The notes beneath the pieces are model-generated. The model was not told the origin of the DNA, ran no database searches, and saw nothing but the letters and a program-made list of their open reading frames with translations. Shown in pieces: positions 27,467-38,474 of a DNA stretch of 64,000 nt; within the stretch, counting starts at the first letter, position 1; each line of letters begins with the position of its first letter. Location of the stretch: the NCBI RefSeq assembly GCF_000425065.1, contig NZ_KE384300.1, forward strand, positions 224,559-288,558. The letters are read 5' to 3'. The position numbers were made by a program, and so were the translations under genes. The stretch comes from Actinomadura rifamycini DSM 43936 (lineage in GTDB: Bacteria; Actinomycetota; Actinomycetes; Streptosporangiales; Streptosporangiaceae).

Positions 27467-28552
27467 TCACTTCGACACGATCGACTCCTTCAGATCGGCG
27501 CGGTCGAGCCTGCCGACAAAGCACAGGACGGGCGCGTTCCGTATCCCCTGCTCGGGCTTGCCGACGTACCGGGTGATCTCCAGTTCGACGGCGGGTGCGC
27601 CGGGGAGCTTCCGCTGCGCCTTCGCGACGCACTCGCGGTCGGCCTCCTCGTCGATCTCCTGCTGCGGGCGCGGGTACCACGTCGCGCCCTCGAAGGCCGG
27701 GACGCCGAAGTTCGCGAAGAGCTGGTAGCGGTGCGGCCGCGTGCACGGGACCGGCCGGGCGATCTCGACGGGCCACGTCTCGTAGTCGACGTCGTCGAGG
27801 TCCTCGATGCACTTGCCGACCTTCAGCGTCGCGTAGGTCGTCAGGTCCGGATCGAGAGTCTCGGCCAGCCGGGTGTCGAGCACGTCCGATCCGGTGTAGT
27901 GCATGGCGCAGGTGATCGTGGGCTCTGCGCCCGGAGCGCCTGAGCCGACGTGCACGTACGGCTTGAGATCCGGGAGGAAGCGGCTCTTTTCCAGGAACGC
28001 CGCCCGTTCGACGCACAGCGGGGCGGCCAGGTCGACCTGTGTCGAGTCTTCCCGCCGTACCCCTTCTGCTCGCGGCGCCGCGCTGAGCGGGGCGATCGCG
28101 ATCACCTCGCCCTGGTGGGGCCCGTCGCAGGGCGCGGTCTTCACCGACGCGAGCCGGGTCGCGTTCGGTGCGACCCCCGTGTAGCAGTCGCCTTCGCCGA
28201 GCGTTGAGAGTGGAACCATGCCGTTCGCGGACGTCCCGCCGGAGCGGCCGTCCCCGGTGGAGGGCGACGGCGCGACGAGGACGACGAAGACCGTCCACGC
28301 CGCGACCCAGGCGAGGGCCGCGCCCAGCCCGCCGATGGCGAGCCCCCGGCCCCCGGACGTCCCGCGCCGGGACCGGACGAGCGCGGCGACGCCGAACGCG
28401 ACCGCGAGCGGGACGATCCCGAGGAGTCCGGTGACGAGGGCGGTGATCGCGAGCGGGCTCGCGCGGGGCGGCGGGGGCGCGTCGTCCGGGGCGGCGTCCG
28501 GGGGCCGTGCAGGGGATTCTTCGACGCTGTCAGCGTTCGGTGGCGTGGTCAC
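27467..28552 (-). CDS. Septum-formation-domain membrane protein, paralog 1
   Basis: 361-residue protein. A Pro-rich cytosolic N-terminus (1-32) precedes a DUF4190-like pair of helices (about 33-95, SPLAITALVTGLLGIVPLAV) and an outside septum-formation domain. That domain has two similar halves, each with a Cys motif: EGDCYTG with APCDGPHQGEV, then GKCIEDL with VPCTRPHRYQLF, plus ITCAMHYTG and a late VLCFVG. The paired cysteines suggest disulfides. The biochemical role is not known to me; the family name reflects an association with division. GTG 28552 has TAGATT 8 nt upstream. First of four tandem paralogs on the chromosome map, transcribed leftward, each with its own promoter. Confidence 0.85.
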   Translation of the reverse strand: MTTPPNADSVEESPARPPDAAPDDAPPPPRASPLAITALVTGLLGIVPLAVAFGVAALVRSRRGTSGGRGLAIGGLGAALAWVAAWTVFVVLVAPSPSTGDGRSGGTSANGMVPLSTLGEGDCYTGVAPNATRLASVKTAPCDGPHQGEVIAIAPLSAAPRAEGVRREDSTQVDLAAPLCVERAAFLEKSRFLPDLKPYVHVGSGAPGAEPTITCAMHYTGSDVLDTRLAETLDPDLTTYATLKVGKCIEDLDDVDYETWPVEIARPVPCTRPHRYQLFANFGVPAFEGATWYPRPQQEIDEEADRECVAKAQRKLPGAPAVELEITRYVGKPEQGIRNAPVLCFVGRLDRADLKESIVSK

Positions 28553-28560
28553 GGAGCAGG

Positions 28561-28593
28561 AATCTAACGATCGCCGATAACGAACCGTGCACC
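28561..28593 (-). promoter_or_regulatory. Conserved promoter box of septum paralog 1
   Basis: Minus strand: -10 TAGATT (28566-28561) ends 8 nt before the GTG; upstream GATCGTTA and CACGGTTCGTTAT match the other three paralogs. The conserved block covers 28564-28593. Confidence 0.6.
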
Positions 28594-28633
28594 GGCCATG
28601 TGTGACGCCGAAATGTGATCAAACAGGGACGAA

Positions 28634-29875
28634 TCACTTCGTCACGATCGACTTCGTCAACGGCCGCTCGCCGGAGAGGCTGACGAAGCAGAGGGCTTCC
28701 CGGCTCGCGTGCCACGTCTCCGGCGTCGGCGTGATGAACGTGAACTCGTACTCGACGCCCTCCTGCTCGTCGATCCCCTTCCAGAACCGGTCGTCGCAGC
28801 CCTTCTCGGCCTTCTTGTCGATGTACTCCTGGTCGGGGGCGCCGGCCGGGTCACCGCGGTACGGGACCTCGAAGGCCGCGTACACCTGGTACTGGTGGGG
28901 CCGCGTGCAGGGCAGCGACCTCATGTACGTGTACATCCGCATGCCGGACACATCCTTGAGGCACTCGCCGACCTGCAGATGTTCGAACTTCTTCAGGGAG
29001 TCGTCCAGGGTGTCTCCCAGCTTGGTCGTGATCGGCTCGTCGCCGATGTAGTGCATCGCGCAGATGACGGCTTCGTCGCCGTCCATGGTCCGCGGCGCGT
29101 GGATGTACGGCTCGAGTTCGTCGTAGTGGCGGCTCGTCTCGAGGTGGGAGGTCCGGTCCGGGCAGACCTCGGACCCGTCCAGCAGCGGTGTGGCGGCCGG
29201 CACCCGCGCGATCACCTCGCCCCGGTGCGGTTCGGTGCAGGGCACCGCTTCGACGAGCGCGATCTGGACGTCGTCCGGCCCGAAGCCGGTGTAGCAGTCG
29301 CCCTCGCGGAGCGCCGAGACGTGGACCTTGCCGCCCTCCGTGATCCGCCCGGCCGCGTCCCGGTCGACGGAGAACTCGGCCACGACCGCGGCCGCCGCGA
29401 CGGCCGCCGCGGCCACCGTCCACACGAGCGAGGCGGCCAGCCCGCCGAACGCGAGGCCCTTCCCCTTGCGCGTCCGGCGCCGCAGGACGACCAGCGCCGC
29501 GACGCCGAACGCGATCGCGAGCGGCACGAGGCCGAGCAGCCCGGTGACGAGCGAGACGATCGCCAGCCGGCTCGTCCGCCGCGGCCCGTCCGGCGCCGTC
29601 GACGCCTCAGGCCCGGGCGGCGGTACCGGCCCGGGCGGCGGCCCCGGCGGCACGGCCCCGGCCGGAGGAGGCGGCTGCGCGGGTCCGGGCGGCGGCCCCG
29701 TCGGCACCGCCGCGGGCGGCGGGACGGGGGCGGCCGGTGGGGCGCTCCCGGCGTCCGGCGGCGCCCAGACGATCGGGGGCGAGGAATCCGGGGACTCGGC
29801 GGTTCCCCGGCTCTCGAGGCCGTTCTCGTGGGGAGGTTCGCCGGAAGCCGCGCCGGAGGTGGGTGGCGTGCTCAC
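28634..29875 (-). CDS. Septum-formation-domain membrane protein, paralog 2
   Basis: 413 residues, the longest of the four because of an extended Pro/Gly-rich N-terminus (about 1-95, repeated PPPGP). Then DUF4190-like helices (RLAIVSLVTGLLGLVPLAI, about 102-165) and the outside domain: EGDCYTGFGPDD, EAVPCTEPHRGEVIA, VICAMHYIG, VGECLKDV, LPCTRPHQYQVYAAFEV and ALCFVSLSG. GTG 29875 is chosen from the promoter position; the open frame continues upstream only as antisense to paralog 3. Closest to paralog 1 in the conserved C-terminal end (SIV-TK). Confidence 0.85.
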   Translation of the reverse strand: MSTPPTSGAASGEPPHENGLESRGTAESPDSSPPIVWAPPDAGSAPPAAPVPPPAAVPTGPPPGPAQPPPPAGAVPPGPPPGPVPPPGPEASTAPDGPRRTSRLAIVSLVTGLLGLVPLAIAFGVAALVVLRRRTRKGKGLAFGGLAASLVWTVAAAAVAAAAVVAEFSVDRDAAGRITEGGKVHVSALREGDCYTGFGPDDVQIALVEAVPCTEPHRGEVIARVPAATPLLDGSEVCPDRTSHLETSRHYDELEPYIHAPRTMDGDEAVICAMHYIGDEPITTKLGDTLDDSLKKFEHLQVGECLKDVSGMRMYTYMRSLPCTRPHQYQVYAAFEVPYRGDPAGAPDQEYIDKKAEKGCDDRFWKGIDEQEGVEYEFTFITPTPETWHASREALCFVSLSGERPLTKSIVTK

Positions 29876-29883
29876 GGTGCAGC

Positions 29884-29916
29884 ACGTTAACGATCTTGAA
29901 TCACGAACCGTGCACC
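29884..29916 (-). promoter_or_regulatory. Conserved promoter box of septum paralog 2
   Basis: Minus strand: -10 TAACGT (29889-29884), 8 nt before the GTG. The upstream block 29887-29916 contains AAGATCGTTA and CACGGTTCGTGAT. Confidence 0.6.
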
Positions 29917-29955
29917 GTCGGCGCTCCGCGCCGCGGATGACCGGTACCGGACACC

Positions 29956-31083
29956 TCAGCCGGGCATGATCGAGCCCCGCATGCCCTCGCCGTCGGCGCG
30001 CACGGTGCACAGCACGGTCAGGATCCCGCGCTCGCGGTCCGCCGGAAGCGGCGGCAGGGCCTCGATCTCCAGGCCGGGCTTCGGCGGCACTTTCCGGAAG
30101 AGTTTCCTGGCTTCGGCAGTGCAACGCGCGAGCGCGTCCCGGTAGACGAGTTCGCTGGGGAGCTCCGGAAGGGTCCCCGGAGCGTAGGTGCCGCCCACGG
30201 AGATCTCGTAGGTCGCGAACACCTCGTTCCAGTGCGGCTCGCTGCACGGGACGGCGGACGTCACGATCGGCCTCTCGACCGTCCGGCTCTTGATGCACGT
30301 CCCGGGAGTGAGCTGGTAGTACGCCTTGAGCGAGTTGTCCACCGTCGCGGCGAGGGGCGTCCGGAGTCCTGTGCCCTTGTAGTGCTGGGCGCAGACGATC
30401 CATCGTTCGCCCGCCTTGCCCCGGCCGGTTTCTAGGACGCCGAAAAGGGGAGCGAGCTGCTTCTGCGCACGGCTTTTCTGCAAGTACATGTACTTGTCCG
30501 TGCACACGATATTGGGCGTGCTGGGGGCCGCGTCGTCGGGGAGGGGGACGCGCGCGATGATCTCGCCGGTGTGGGGCGCCGTGCAGGGAACCGCCGTGAC
30601 GGTTCCCAGGCTCTCGATCGGCGTCGGGAAGTCGTAGCCCCTGAAGCAGTCGCCGTCCCGCAGCTCCGCGAACGGGACCTCGGCGTTCGTCGTCACCGCG
30701 CCCGCCGCGTCGCGGTCGAGGGCCGGGTCGGACGACGCCAGGACCGCCGCCAGGGCCGCGGCCGCCGTCCAGGCGAGGGACGCCGCCAGGGCGCCGGCGG
30801 CCAGGGCCCGGCCCTTCCGTGTCCCCCGCCGGAGCCGGACGAGCGCCGCGACGGCGAACGGGACCGCGAGGGGGACCAGGCCGATCAGCCCGGTGATCAG
30901 CGCGACGACGGCGGTCCGGTCCGTTTCCCGGGCGGCCCGGTTCTCCGGAGGCGTCGGGGTCGCCGCTGCGGCGGCCCCGGCGGCCTCCGTGGCTTCGGTG
31001 GAGGCGGGAGGGAGGGCGTCCGGCGGGGTCCAGGAGCCGGCCGGGGCGGGGTCCGCCTCGCCGGCGTCGGGTGGCGTGGTCAC
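29956..31083 (-). CDS. Septum-formation-domain membrane protein, paralog 3
   Basis: 375 residues with the same plan: Pro/Ala-rich N-terminus (1-56), two helices (TAVVALITGLIGLVPLAV and a second near 90-115), then the Cys-rich outside domain: DGDCFRGYD, TAVPCTAPHTGEIIA, IVCAQHYKG, PGTCIKSR, SAVPCSEPHWNEVFATYEI and LTVLCTVRADG. The segment FATYEI aligns with the position where paralog 4 has a stop codon. GTG 31083 has TACATT 8 nt upstream. Confidence 0.85.
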   Translation of the reverse strand: MTTPPDAGEADPAPAGSWTPPDALPPASTEATEAAGAAAAATPTPPENRAARETDRTAVVALITGLIGLVPLAVPFAVAALVRLRRGTRKGRALAAGALAASLAWTAAAALAAVLASSDPALDRDAAGAVTTNAEVPFAELRDGDCFRGYDFPTPIESLGTVTAVPCTAPHTGEIIARVPLPDDAAPSTPNIVCTDKYMYLQKSRAQKQLAPLFGVLETGRGKAGERWIVCAQHYKGTGLRTPLAATVDNSLKAYYQLTPGTCIKSRTVERPIVTSAVPCSEPHWNEVFATYEISVGGTYAPGTLPELPSELVYRDALARCTAEARKLFRKVPPKPGLEIEALPPLPADRERGILTVLCTVRADGEGMRGSIMPG

Positions 31084-31091
31084 GGGGCGGC

Positions 31092-31124
31092 AATGTAATG
31101 ATCTTCCATCACGAACCGTGCGGC
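31092..31124 (-). promoter_or_regulatory. Conserved promoter box of septum paralog 3
   Basis: Minus strand: -10 TACATT (31097-31092), 8 nt before the GTG. The upstream block 31095-31124 contains AAGATCATTA and CACGGTTCGTGAT. Confidence 0.6.
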
Positions 31125-31171
31125 TTTCGGCGCTCGATGCCGAAACGTGACCGCCCTGGAGGGGGCGTCCG

Positions 31172-32461
31172 TCAGCGGGGGGCGAGGCTGCCGCGCAGCG
31201 GCTCGCCCGGGGAGGCGAGCAGGCACACGACCTTCCGGATCCCGCCCTCCCAGTCGTACGGGCCGGGCGGTACCGCGACGAGCTGCAGGCCGGCGGCCGG
31301 GGGCCGGGGCCAGGTGTCGGCCGCGATGGACTCGCATCGGTTCAGCGCCTGCGCCTCCAGGATCTCCTCGCCCGGATGCGGCGGGTACGTGAGCGGGGCG
31401 TGCTCCGCGTCGGGTTCGACCTCTTAGGTGGCGAAGACCTGGGCGGCGTGCGGTTTCGCGCAGGACACCGGCGCCACGAGGGGGAGCTTCTCCGGGGCCA
31501 GGTTCCTGACGCAGCGCCAGCGGGCCAGTTCGTCGAAGGTCCGCCGCCCGGGTTTCACCGTGTCGGCCAGCCGCCCCCGGTAGGCGCCGTCCGGGTGGTG
31601 CACGGCGCAGGCGGCCTCCCGGTCGCCCGTCTTCCAGTTCACGACGTTCGGCACCTCGAAGTAGGGCAGGAGGGACGGGTATGCGGTGCTCTTGCGCAGC
31701 CGGACGAGTTCGCGCCCGCACGCGACGCGGGTCGCCAGCTCGGCGCGCTCGCCGCCCGGCCACGGGCCGTCGGGCAGCGCCGCGCGCATGAGGACCTCGC
31801 CGGTGTGGGGTTCGGTGCACGGCACCGCCTCGACCAGGCGCAGCCGTTCGGGAAGGTCGTCGCCGGTGAAGCAGTCGCCTTTCCGCAGTACCGAGAACAG
31901 CGTGGTGCCGGGTTTCGAGATGGCGCCCGACCGGTCGCGCTCCACCGCGAACAGGGCCTCCAGGGCGACGGGCCCCAGCAGGTACACGATGGCGGACCAG
32001 GCGAGGGAGGCGGCGATGCCCGCGATGGCGAAGCTTCTGCCCCGCCGGTTCCCGCGCCGCAGGAGCAGTGCCGCGATGCCGAACCCGAGCGCGACCGGCA
32101 CGAGGCCGAAGAGGCCGGTGACCAGGGCGATGACGGCGAACCGGGCCGTCCGCCGCTTGGCGGCCGGCGGGGGAGTCCCGGCGGCGCCGAGCCCGGCGGC
32201 GCCGAGCCCGGCGACGGGCAGGGGCGGCCCCTGGGACGGGGCGGCGTACGTCCCGGCGGGCGGCGGCGGTGACGCGTCCGTCTCGGGGAGGCCGGCGAAG
32301 GGCGGCGCTTCCGTTCCGGGCGCGTCCGCGAAGGGGAGGGCGCCCGAGAACGAGGCCGGGGCGGGGCTCGGGGCGTCCGGGAACGGGACGGCGCCCGTCG
32401 GCCGCCGCGTGGATCCGCTGGGGCTGTCGTCGGCGCCGGGGGCGTCCGGAGGCGTGGTCAC
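31172..32461 (-). pseudogene. Septum-formation-domain paralog 4, interrupted by one in-frame TAA
   Basis: The intact part (345 residues, 31424-32461) has the family plan: Pro/Ala-rich N-terminus with a duplicated GLGAA, helices FAVIALVTGLFGLVPVAL and a second near 145, KGDCFTGDD, EAVPCTEPHTGEV, AACAVHHPD, RWRCVRNL and VSCAKPHAAQVFAT. A TAA at 31424-31426 follows. The same frame then stays open for 83 more codons to a TGA at 31172-31174, encoding the missing family end (EVEPDAEHAP..., NRCESIAAD, KVVCLLASPGEPLRGS). Paralog 3 has Tyr at the stop position (FATYEI versus FAT-stop-EV), so one Tyr-to-TAA substitution explains it. Loss of function, read-through or a sequence error are possible. Confidence 0.82.
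31424..31426 (-). other. Nonsense codon TAA inside paralog 4
   Basis: Reads TTA on the plus strand. Both flanks are family-conserved in the same frame, so this is a substitution, not an indel. Confidence 0.85.
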
Positions 32462-32467
32462 ACCGCG

Positions 32468-32500
32468 AACTTAATGATCTTGGACGGCGGACCGCGTTCG
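32468..32500 (-). promoter_or_regulatory. Diverged promoter box of septum paralog 4
   Basis: Minus strand: -10 TAAGTT (32473-32468), 6 nt before the GTG. AAGATCATTA is kept; the upstream part is CGGTCCGCCG instead of CGGTTCGTGA. Confidence 0.5.
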
Positions 32501-32552
32501 TTTTCGGAGGCGGCGGCGAATATGACCATTATCGGCCGTTGTGGTGAAACGT

Positions 32553-32583
32553 GCCGTGGCCGGGGCGGGGGCCCGGCCACGGC
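32553..32583 (-). terminator. 12-bp hairpin downstream of the GH15 gene
   Basis: Arms 32553-32564 (GCCGTGGCCGGG) and 32572-32583 pair perfectly around a 7-nt loop, 7 nt past the GH15 stop in the minus direction. Confidence 0.65.
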
Positions 32584-32590
32584 GGCGCGG

Positions 32591-34477
32591 TCAGGCGAGC
32601 GGCGGCTGGTCCTCGTCGTTCTCCGCCCGGATCACCTGCATGACCGCGTTGATCAGCGCCAGGTGCGTGAACGCCTGCGGGAAGTTGCCGAGGTGGCGGC
32701 CCGTGTGCGGGTCGATCTCCTCGGCGTACAGCTGCAGCGGGCTCGCGTACGACAGCAGCTTCTCGCACAGCGCCCGGGCACGGTCCAGCTCGCCGATCAG
32801 GACGAGCGTCGACACCAGCCAGAACGAGCAGATCGTGAACGTGCCCTCGTCGGACTCGAACCCGTCGTCGGTCTCGGACGCGCGGTAGCGCAGGACGAGA
32901 TCGTCCTCGGAGAGCTCGTCGGCGATCGCCAGGACGGTCTCGCGGACCCGCTTGTCGTCGGCGGGCAGGAACCCGAGCAGCGGGATGAGCAGCGCGGACG
33001 CGTCCAGGGCCGTCGCGCCGTAGTGGGCGGTGAAGACCCCGCGGTCGTCGAGGGCGTTGGCGAGCACGTCGGCGTGGATCTCGTCGGCCGCGGCCTGCCA
33101 GCGGCGCGCGCGCTCGGCGTCGCCGCGGATGCGGGCCAGCCGGGCGCCGCGCTCGGCCGCCACCCAGCAGAACACCTTGGACGAGGTGAAGTGCTGGGGT
33201 TCGCCGCGCACCTCCCACATCCCGCAGTCGGGGGTGCGCCAGTTGGCGAGCGCGTCCTCCACCTGCTTCACGATGATCTTCCACAGCCGGTCGTCGAGCC
33301 GGTCGCGCTTGCGCACGAACAGGTACACCGACCCGATGATCGCGCCCCAGACGTCGTGCTGGGCCTGCATGTACGCCTCGTTGCCGATCCGGACGGGACG
33401 GGCGTTGTCGTAGCCCGACAGGTGGTCGAGCGTCGACTCGGGCAGCTCCTCCCGGCCGTCCAGCCCGTACATGATCTGCAGCTTGCCCTCGGCCGCCTCG
33501 GCGACGTCGGTGATGAAGTAGAAGAAGTCGTTGGCCTCCCAGTCGTAGCCGAGGGTGTAGAACGCCCACAGCGCCATGGTGGAGTCGCGGATCCAGGTGT
33601 AGCGGTAGTCCCAGTTCCGGTCGCCGCCGGGAGCCTCGGGCAGCGAGGTCGTCGCCGCCGCCGCGACCGCGCCGGACGGCGCGAACGTCAGGCCCTTGAG
33701 GGTGAGGGCGCTGCGCTGCAGGTGGGCCCGCCACGGGTGGTCGGGGAACCGGCCCCGGTCCAGCCAGTGCTGCCAGTGGTGGACCGTCCAGACGAGCCGT
33801 TCCTGCGCCTCCTTGTAGGTGGCGGGGGCGGCGTGCTCGCTCCAGGACAGGGCGACGAACCGGGCCTCGCCCTGCTTGAGCAGGGTGCGGGCGGTCGCCA
33901 GGGACCCCTCGAAGCCGACGTTCATGTCGGTCGTGAGCCGCAGCCCGACGCCGTTCCCGCGCGCGACGGCCTCGTGGTAGCCGGCGCCGGTGTGCTCCCA
34001 GCGGGCGGGCGTCTGCCCGTAGTCGAACACCGGCATGCAGTCGAGCCGGACCTGCACCTGGCCGTTCACGCAGCGCACCATGCGGAGCAGGACGTGGTCG
34101 GCGTCGTAGTCCGTGGGGGCGCGGCGGTGCGTGTGGGACCGTTCCGTCTCGTGGTGCCAGGGCCCCATCAGCAGGGCGTCCGTCACCACCAGCCAGCCCC
34201 CGTGCACCCACCAGGTCGTCTCCATGACCATGGTGCCGGGGATGTAGCGCTGCGCCGCCGGGACCTCCACCCCGGCCGGGCCGACGCGGAAGTAGCCGGC
34301 GTCGCGGTCGAGGATGGACCCGAACACGCTCGGCGAGTCCATCTTGGGCAGGCACATCCACTCGATGTTCCCGCTGGGGGCGACCAGCGCGGTCGTCTCG
34401 CAGTCGGACAGGAACCCGTAATCGGCGATGGGGGCGAACGGATCTCCCGCCCGGCCGCCGGCGACCTTCGGCCTCAC
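32591..34477 (-). CDS. Glycoside hydrolase family 15 protein (glucoamylase/trehalase type)
   Basis: Cytosolic (alpha/alpha)6-barrel enzyme of 628 residues. Seen: IADYGFLSDCETTALVAPSG and IEWMCLPKMDSPSVFG at the N-terminus, an N-terminal beta-sandwich, then the catalytic barrel with NWDYRYTWIRDSTMALWAF, PDCGMWEVRGEPQHFTSSK and the C-terminal HLGNFPQAFTHLALINA. In actinobacteria GH15 members include trehalases and glucoamylases; which activity applies cannot be decided here. GTG 34477 is chosen because AAGGAGGT lies 6 nt upstream; two ATGs at 34504 and 34501 are also in frame but would place this site inside the gene. Divergent from ppdK. Confidence 0.88.
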   Translation of the reverse strand: MRPKVAGGRAGDPFAPIADYGFLSDCETTALVAPSGNIEWMCLPKMDSPSVFGSILDRDAGYFRVGPAGVEVPAAQRYIPGTMVMETTWWVHGGWLVVTDALLMGPWHHETERSHTHRRAPTDYDADHVLLRMVRCVNGQVQVRLDCMPVFDYGQTPARWEHTGAGYHEAVARGNGVGLRLTTDMNVGFEGSLATARTLLKQGEARFVALSWSEHAAPATYKEAQERLVWTVHHWQHWLDRGRFPDHPWRAHLQRSALTLKGLTFAPSGAVAAAATTSLPEAPGGDRNWDYRYTWIRDSTMALWAFYTLGYDWEANDFFYFITDVAEAAEGKLQIMYGLDGREELPESTLDHLSGYDNARPVRIGNEAYMQAQHDVWGAIIGSVYLFVRKRDRLDDRLWKIIVKQVEDALANWRTPDCGMWEVRGEPQHFTSSKVFCWVAAERGARLARIRGDAERARRWQAAADEIHADVLANALDDRGVFTAHYGATALDASALLIPLLGFLPADDKRVRETVLAIADELSEDDLVLRYRASETDDGFESDEGTFTICSFWLVSTLVLIGELDRARALCEKLLSYASPLQLYAEEIDPHTGRHLGNFPQAFTHLALINAVMQVIRAENDEDQPPLA

Positions 34478-34483
34478 AGCCTC

Positions 34484-34491
34484 ACCTCCTT
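34484..34491 (-). promoter_or_regulatory. Strong ribosome-binding site deciding the GH15 start
   Basis: Minus strand AAGGAGGT, fully complementary to the 16S rRNA tail, 6 nt before GTG 34477. It argues against the upstream ATGs 34504/34501. Confidence 0.6.
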
Positions 34492-34601
34492 GATCCTCCA
34501 TCATTCCCTCTCGCGTCCGGTGGCTACGCCATCGACGGGCGCGAATGTCGCCCCGGGCGTGCTCCGCCCGGGGAATCTGTGACGCATGTCCGGAGTGTCC
34601 T

Positions 34602-34617
34602 AGTGGAATAGACCACT
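34602..34617. promoter_or_regulatory. DasR-like (dre) palindrome
   Basis: AGTGGAATAGACCACT matches the published dre consensus A(C/G)TGGTCTAGACCA(G/C)T at 14 of 16 positions; the two mismatches are AA for TC in the left half. The palindrome extends by one base pair each side (TAGTGG...CCACTA). DasR is the GlcNAc-responsive GntR repressor of actinomycetes; the flanking genes act in carbohydrate and PEP metabolism. Confidence 0.55.
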
Positions 34618-34807
34618 ATCCAGGATCTGACCTGCGAGAACGCCCCTCCGGTGACCGGGCGCCGAACAAACCATCACAGCGCGGGTACAGTCCCGGCAAA
34701 CAGGGCAGCGGACACGCAACTGCCTGGGGGAACGCGATGACGCGCGCCTCCGGGGGAGCGGGACCGGCACTGTCCCTGGCAGAAACCGGAGCGAGAAGGA
34801 GCTCCCC

Positions 34808-37498
<2,691 letters not shown>

Positions 37499-37501
37499 GC
37501 G

Positions 37502-37548
37502 CGCCCTCCGCGCGGCGGCCGGGCGCGCCGGCCGCCGCGCGGAGGGCG
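37502..37548 (+). terminator. 21-bp hairpin after ppdK
   Basis: Arms 37502-37522 and 37528-37548 are perfect complements with a GCGCG loop, starting 4 nt past the ppdK stop. The longest perfect stem in the window. Confidence 0.8.
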
Positions 37549-37591
37549 GGGGACGGACGTGTGGTGCGGGCGACACGTCCGATCCGGGAAC

Positions 37592-37619
37592 TTCGCACAT
37601 CCGCCGGGCCATCTAACTA
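37592..37619 (+). promoter_or_regulatory. Possible promoter TTCGCA-N16-TAACTA
   Basis: -35 TTCGCA at 37592-37597 and -10 TAACTA at 37614-37619. A start near 37626 would lie downstream of GTG 37622 and so favours ATG 37634 for the next gene. Confidence 0.4.
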
Positions 37620-37633
37620 GCGTGGCCGACACG

Positions 37634-38413
37634 ATGACGTTGGAACTGGAGCACCCGGAATCCGCAGGGGGGAGCCGGGGCGGACGGCACGGTCGGCGAG
37701 GCGGACCGTCCCGGGCGGTGATCCCGGTCGGTCTCGTCCTCGGCCTGCTGATCGTCGCCCTGCTCACCCCCCTCACCATCGCCGCGCGCATCTGGTACGA
37801 GGCGCGCCAGGACGAGCGTCCGCGCTCGGACGCGATCATCGTCCTCGGCGCCGCGCAGTACAACGGGAAACCGTCGCCGACGCTGCAGTGGCGCTTGCAG
37901 CACGCGCTGAACCTGTACCGGGACGGGGTCGCGCCCGCGATCGTCACCGTCGGCGGGAAGCAGCCCGGCGACACCTACACCGAGGCGGGATCGGGCCGCC
38001 GCTGGCTGGTCGAGAAGGGCGGGGTGCCCGCCGGGGACGTCGTGGCGGTGCCCACCGGCCGCGACACCCTGGAGAGCTTCGCGGCCGTCGGGCGGCTGTA
38101 CGGCGAGCGCGGCTGGTCGTCCGGCGTGGTCGTCTCCGACCCGTGGCACTCGTTCCGGTCCGAGCGGCTGGCCGCCGACCACGGCATCGAGGCCGCGGCG
38201 TCCCCGACGCGCAGCGGCCCGAGCGTCCAGACCCGCGAGACGCAGGCGTACTACATCGTCCGGGAGACGGGCGCCTACCTGTCGTACGCGTTCCTCGGCG
38301 GCGACGGCGAGCCCGCCCCGCCCTCCGGCGGCGACCGGCCCGCCGGGGGCGGGGGCGACGGCGCGGCCGGGGACGGCGCCGGGGACGGCGGCACCGGGAC
38401 GTCCGCGCGGTGA
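37634..38413 (+). CDS. YdcF-like (DUF218) membrane-anchored protein
   Basis: 259 residues. A basic N-terminus (GGRHGRRGGPSRA) and one membrane segment (VIPVGLVLGLLIVALLTPLTIA, about 33-54) anchor a DUF218 domain: SDAIIVLGAAQYNGKPSPTLQWRL, PAIVTVGGKQPGD, GRDTLESFAAV and VVVSDPWHSFRS. DUF218 members include ElyC/SanA-type envelope proteins; chemistry uncertain. The C-terminus is a Gly/Asp-rich tail. ATG 37634 is used because of the predicted promoter; GTG 37622 is an in-frame alternative adding four residues. Followed by dgt after 61 nt. Confidence 0.85.
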   Translation: MTLELEHPESAGGSRGGRHGRRGGPSRAVIPVGLVLGLLIVALLTPLTIAARIWYEARQDERPRSDAIIVLGAAQYNGKPSPTLQWRLQHALNLYRDGVAPAIVTVGGKQPGDTYTEAGSGRRWLVEKGGVPAGDVVAVPTGRDTLESFAAVGRLYGERGWSSGVVVSDPWHSFRSERLAADHGIEAAASPTRSGPSVQTRETQAYYIVRETGAYLSYAFLGGDGEPAPPSGGDRPAGGGGDGAAGDGAGDGGTGTSAR

Positions 38414-38459
38414 CGCGGAGCCGTCGCCCGCGGTCCGCCGCGGCGTCACGGCCGCCGCT

Positions 38460-38465
38460 TACCCT
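38460..38465 (+). promoter_or_regulatory. -10 box TACCCT of dgt
   Basis: TAnnnT box ending 9 nt before ATG 38475; predicts a leaderless or nearly leaderless dgt transcript. Confidence 0.45.
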
Positions 38466-38474
38466 GGACGGGAG

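Larger units (their letters stand above)
34478..34807. other. 330-nt divergent intergenic region, GH15 / ppdK
   Basis: The longest gene-free stretch of the window. It holds the GH15 ribosome-binding site, a DasR-like palindrome (34602-34617) and the ppdK leader with AAGGAG at 34796-34801. A small in-frame ORF crosses it (34545-34895) but overlaps ppdK out of frame and looks spurious. Confidence 0.6.
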
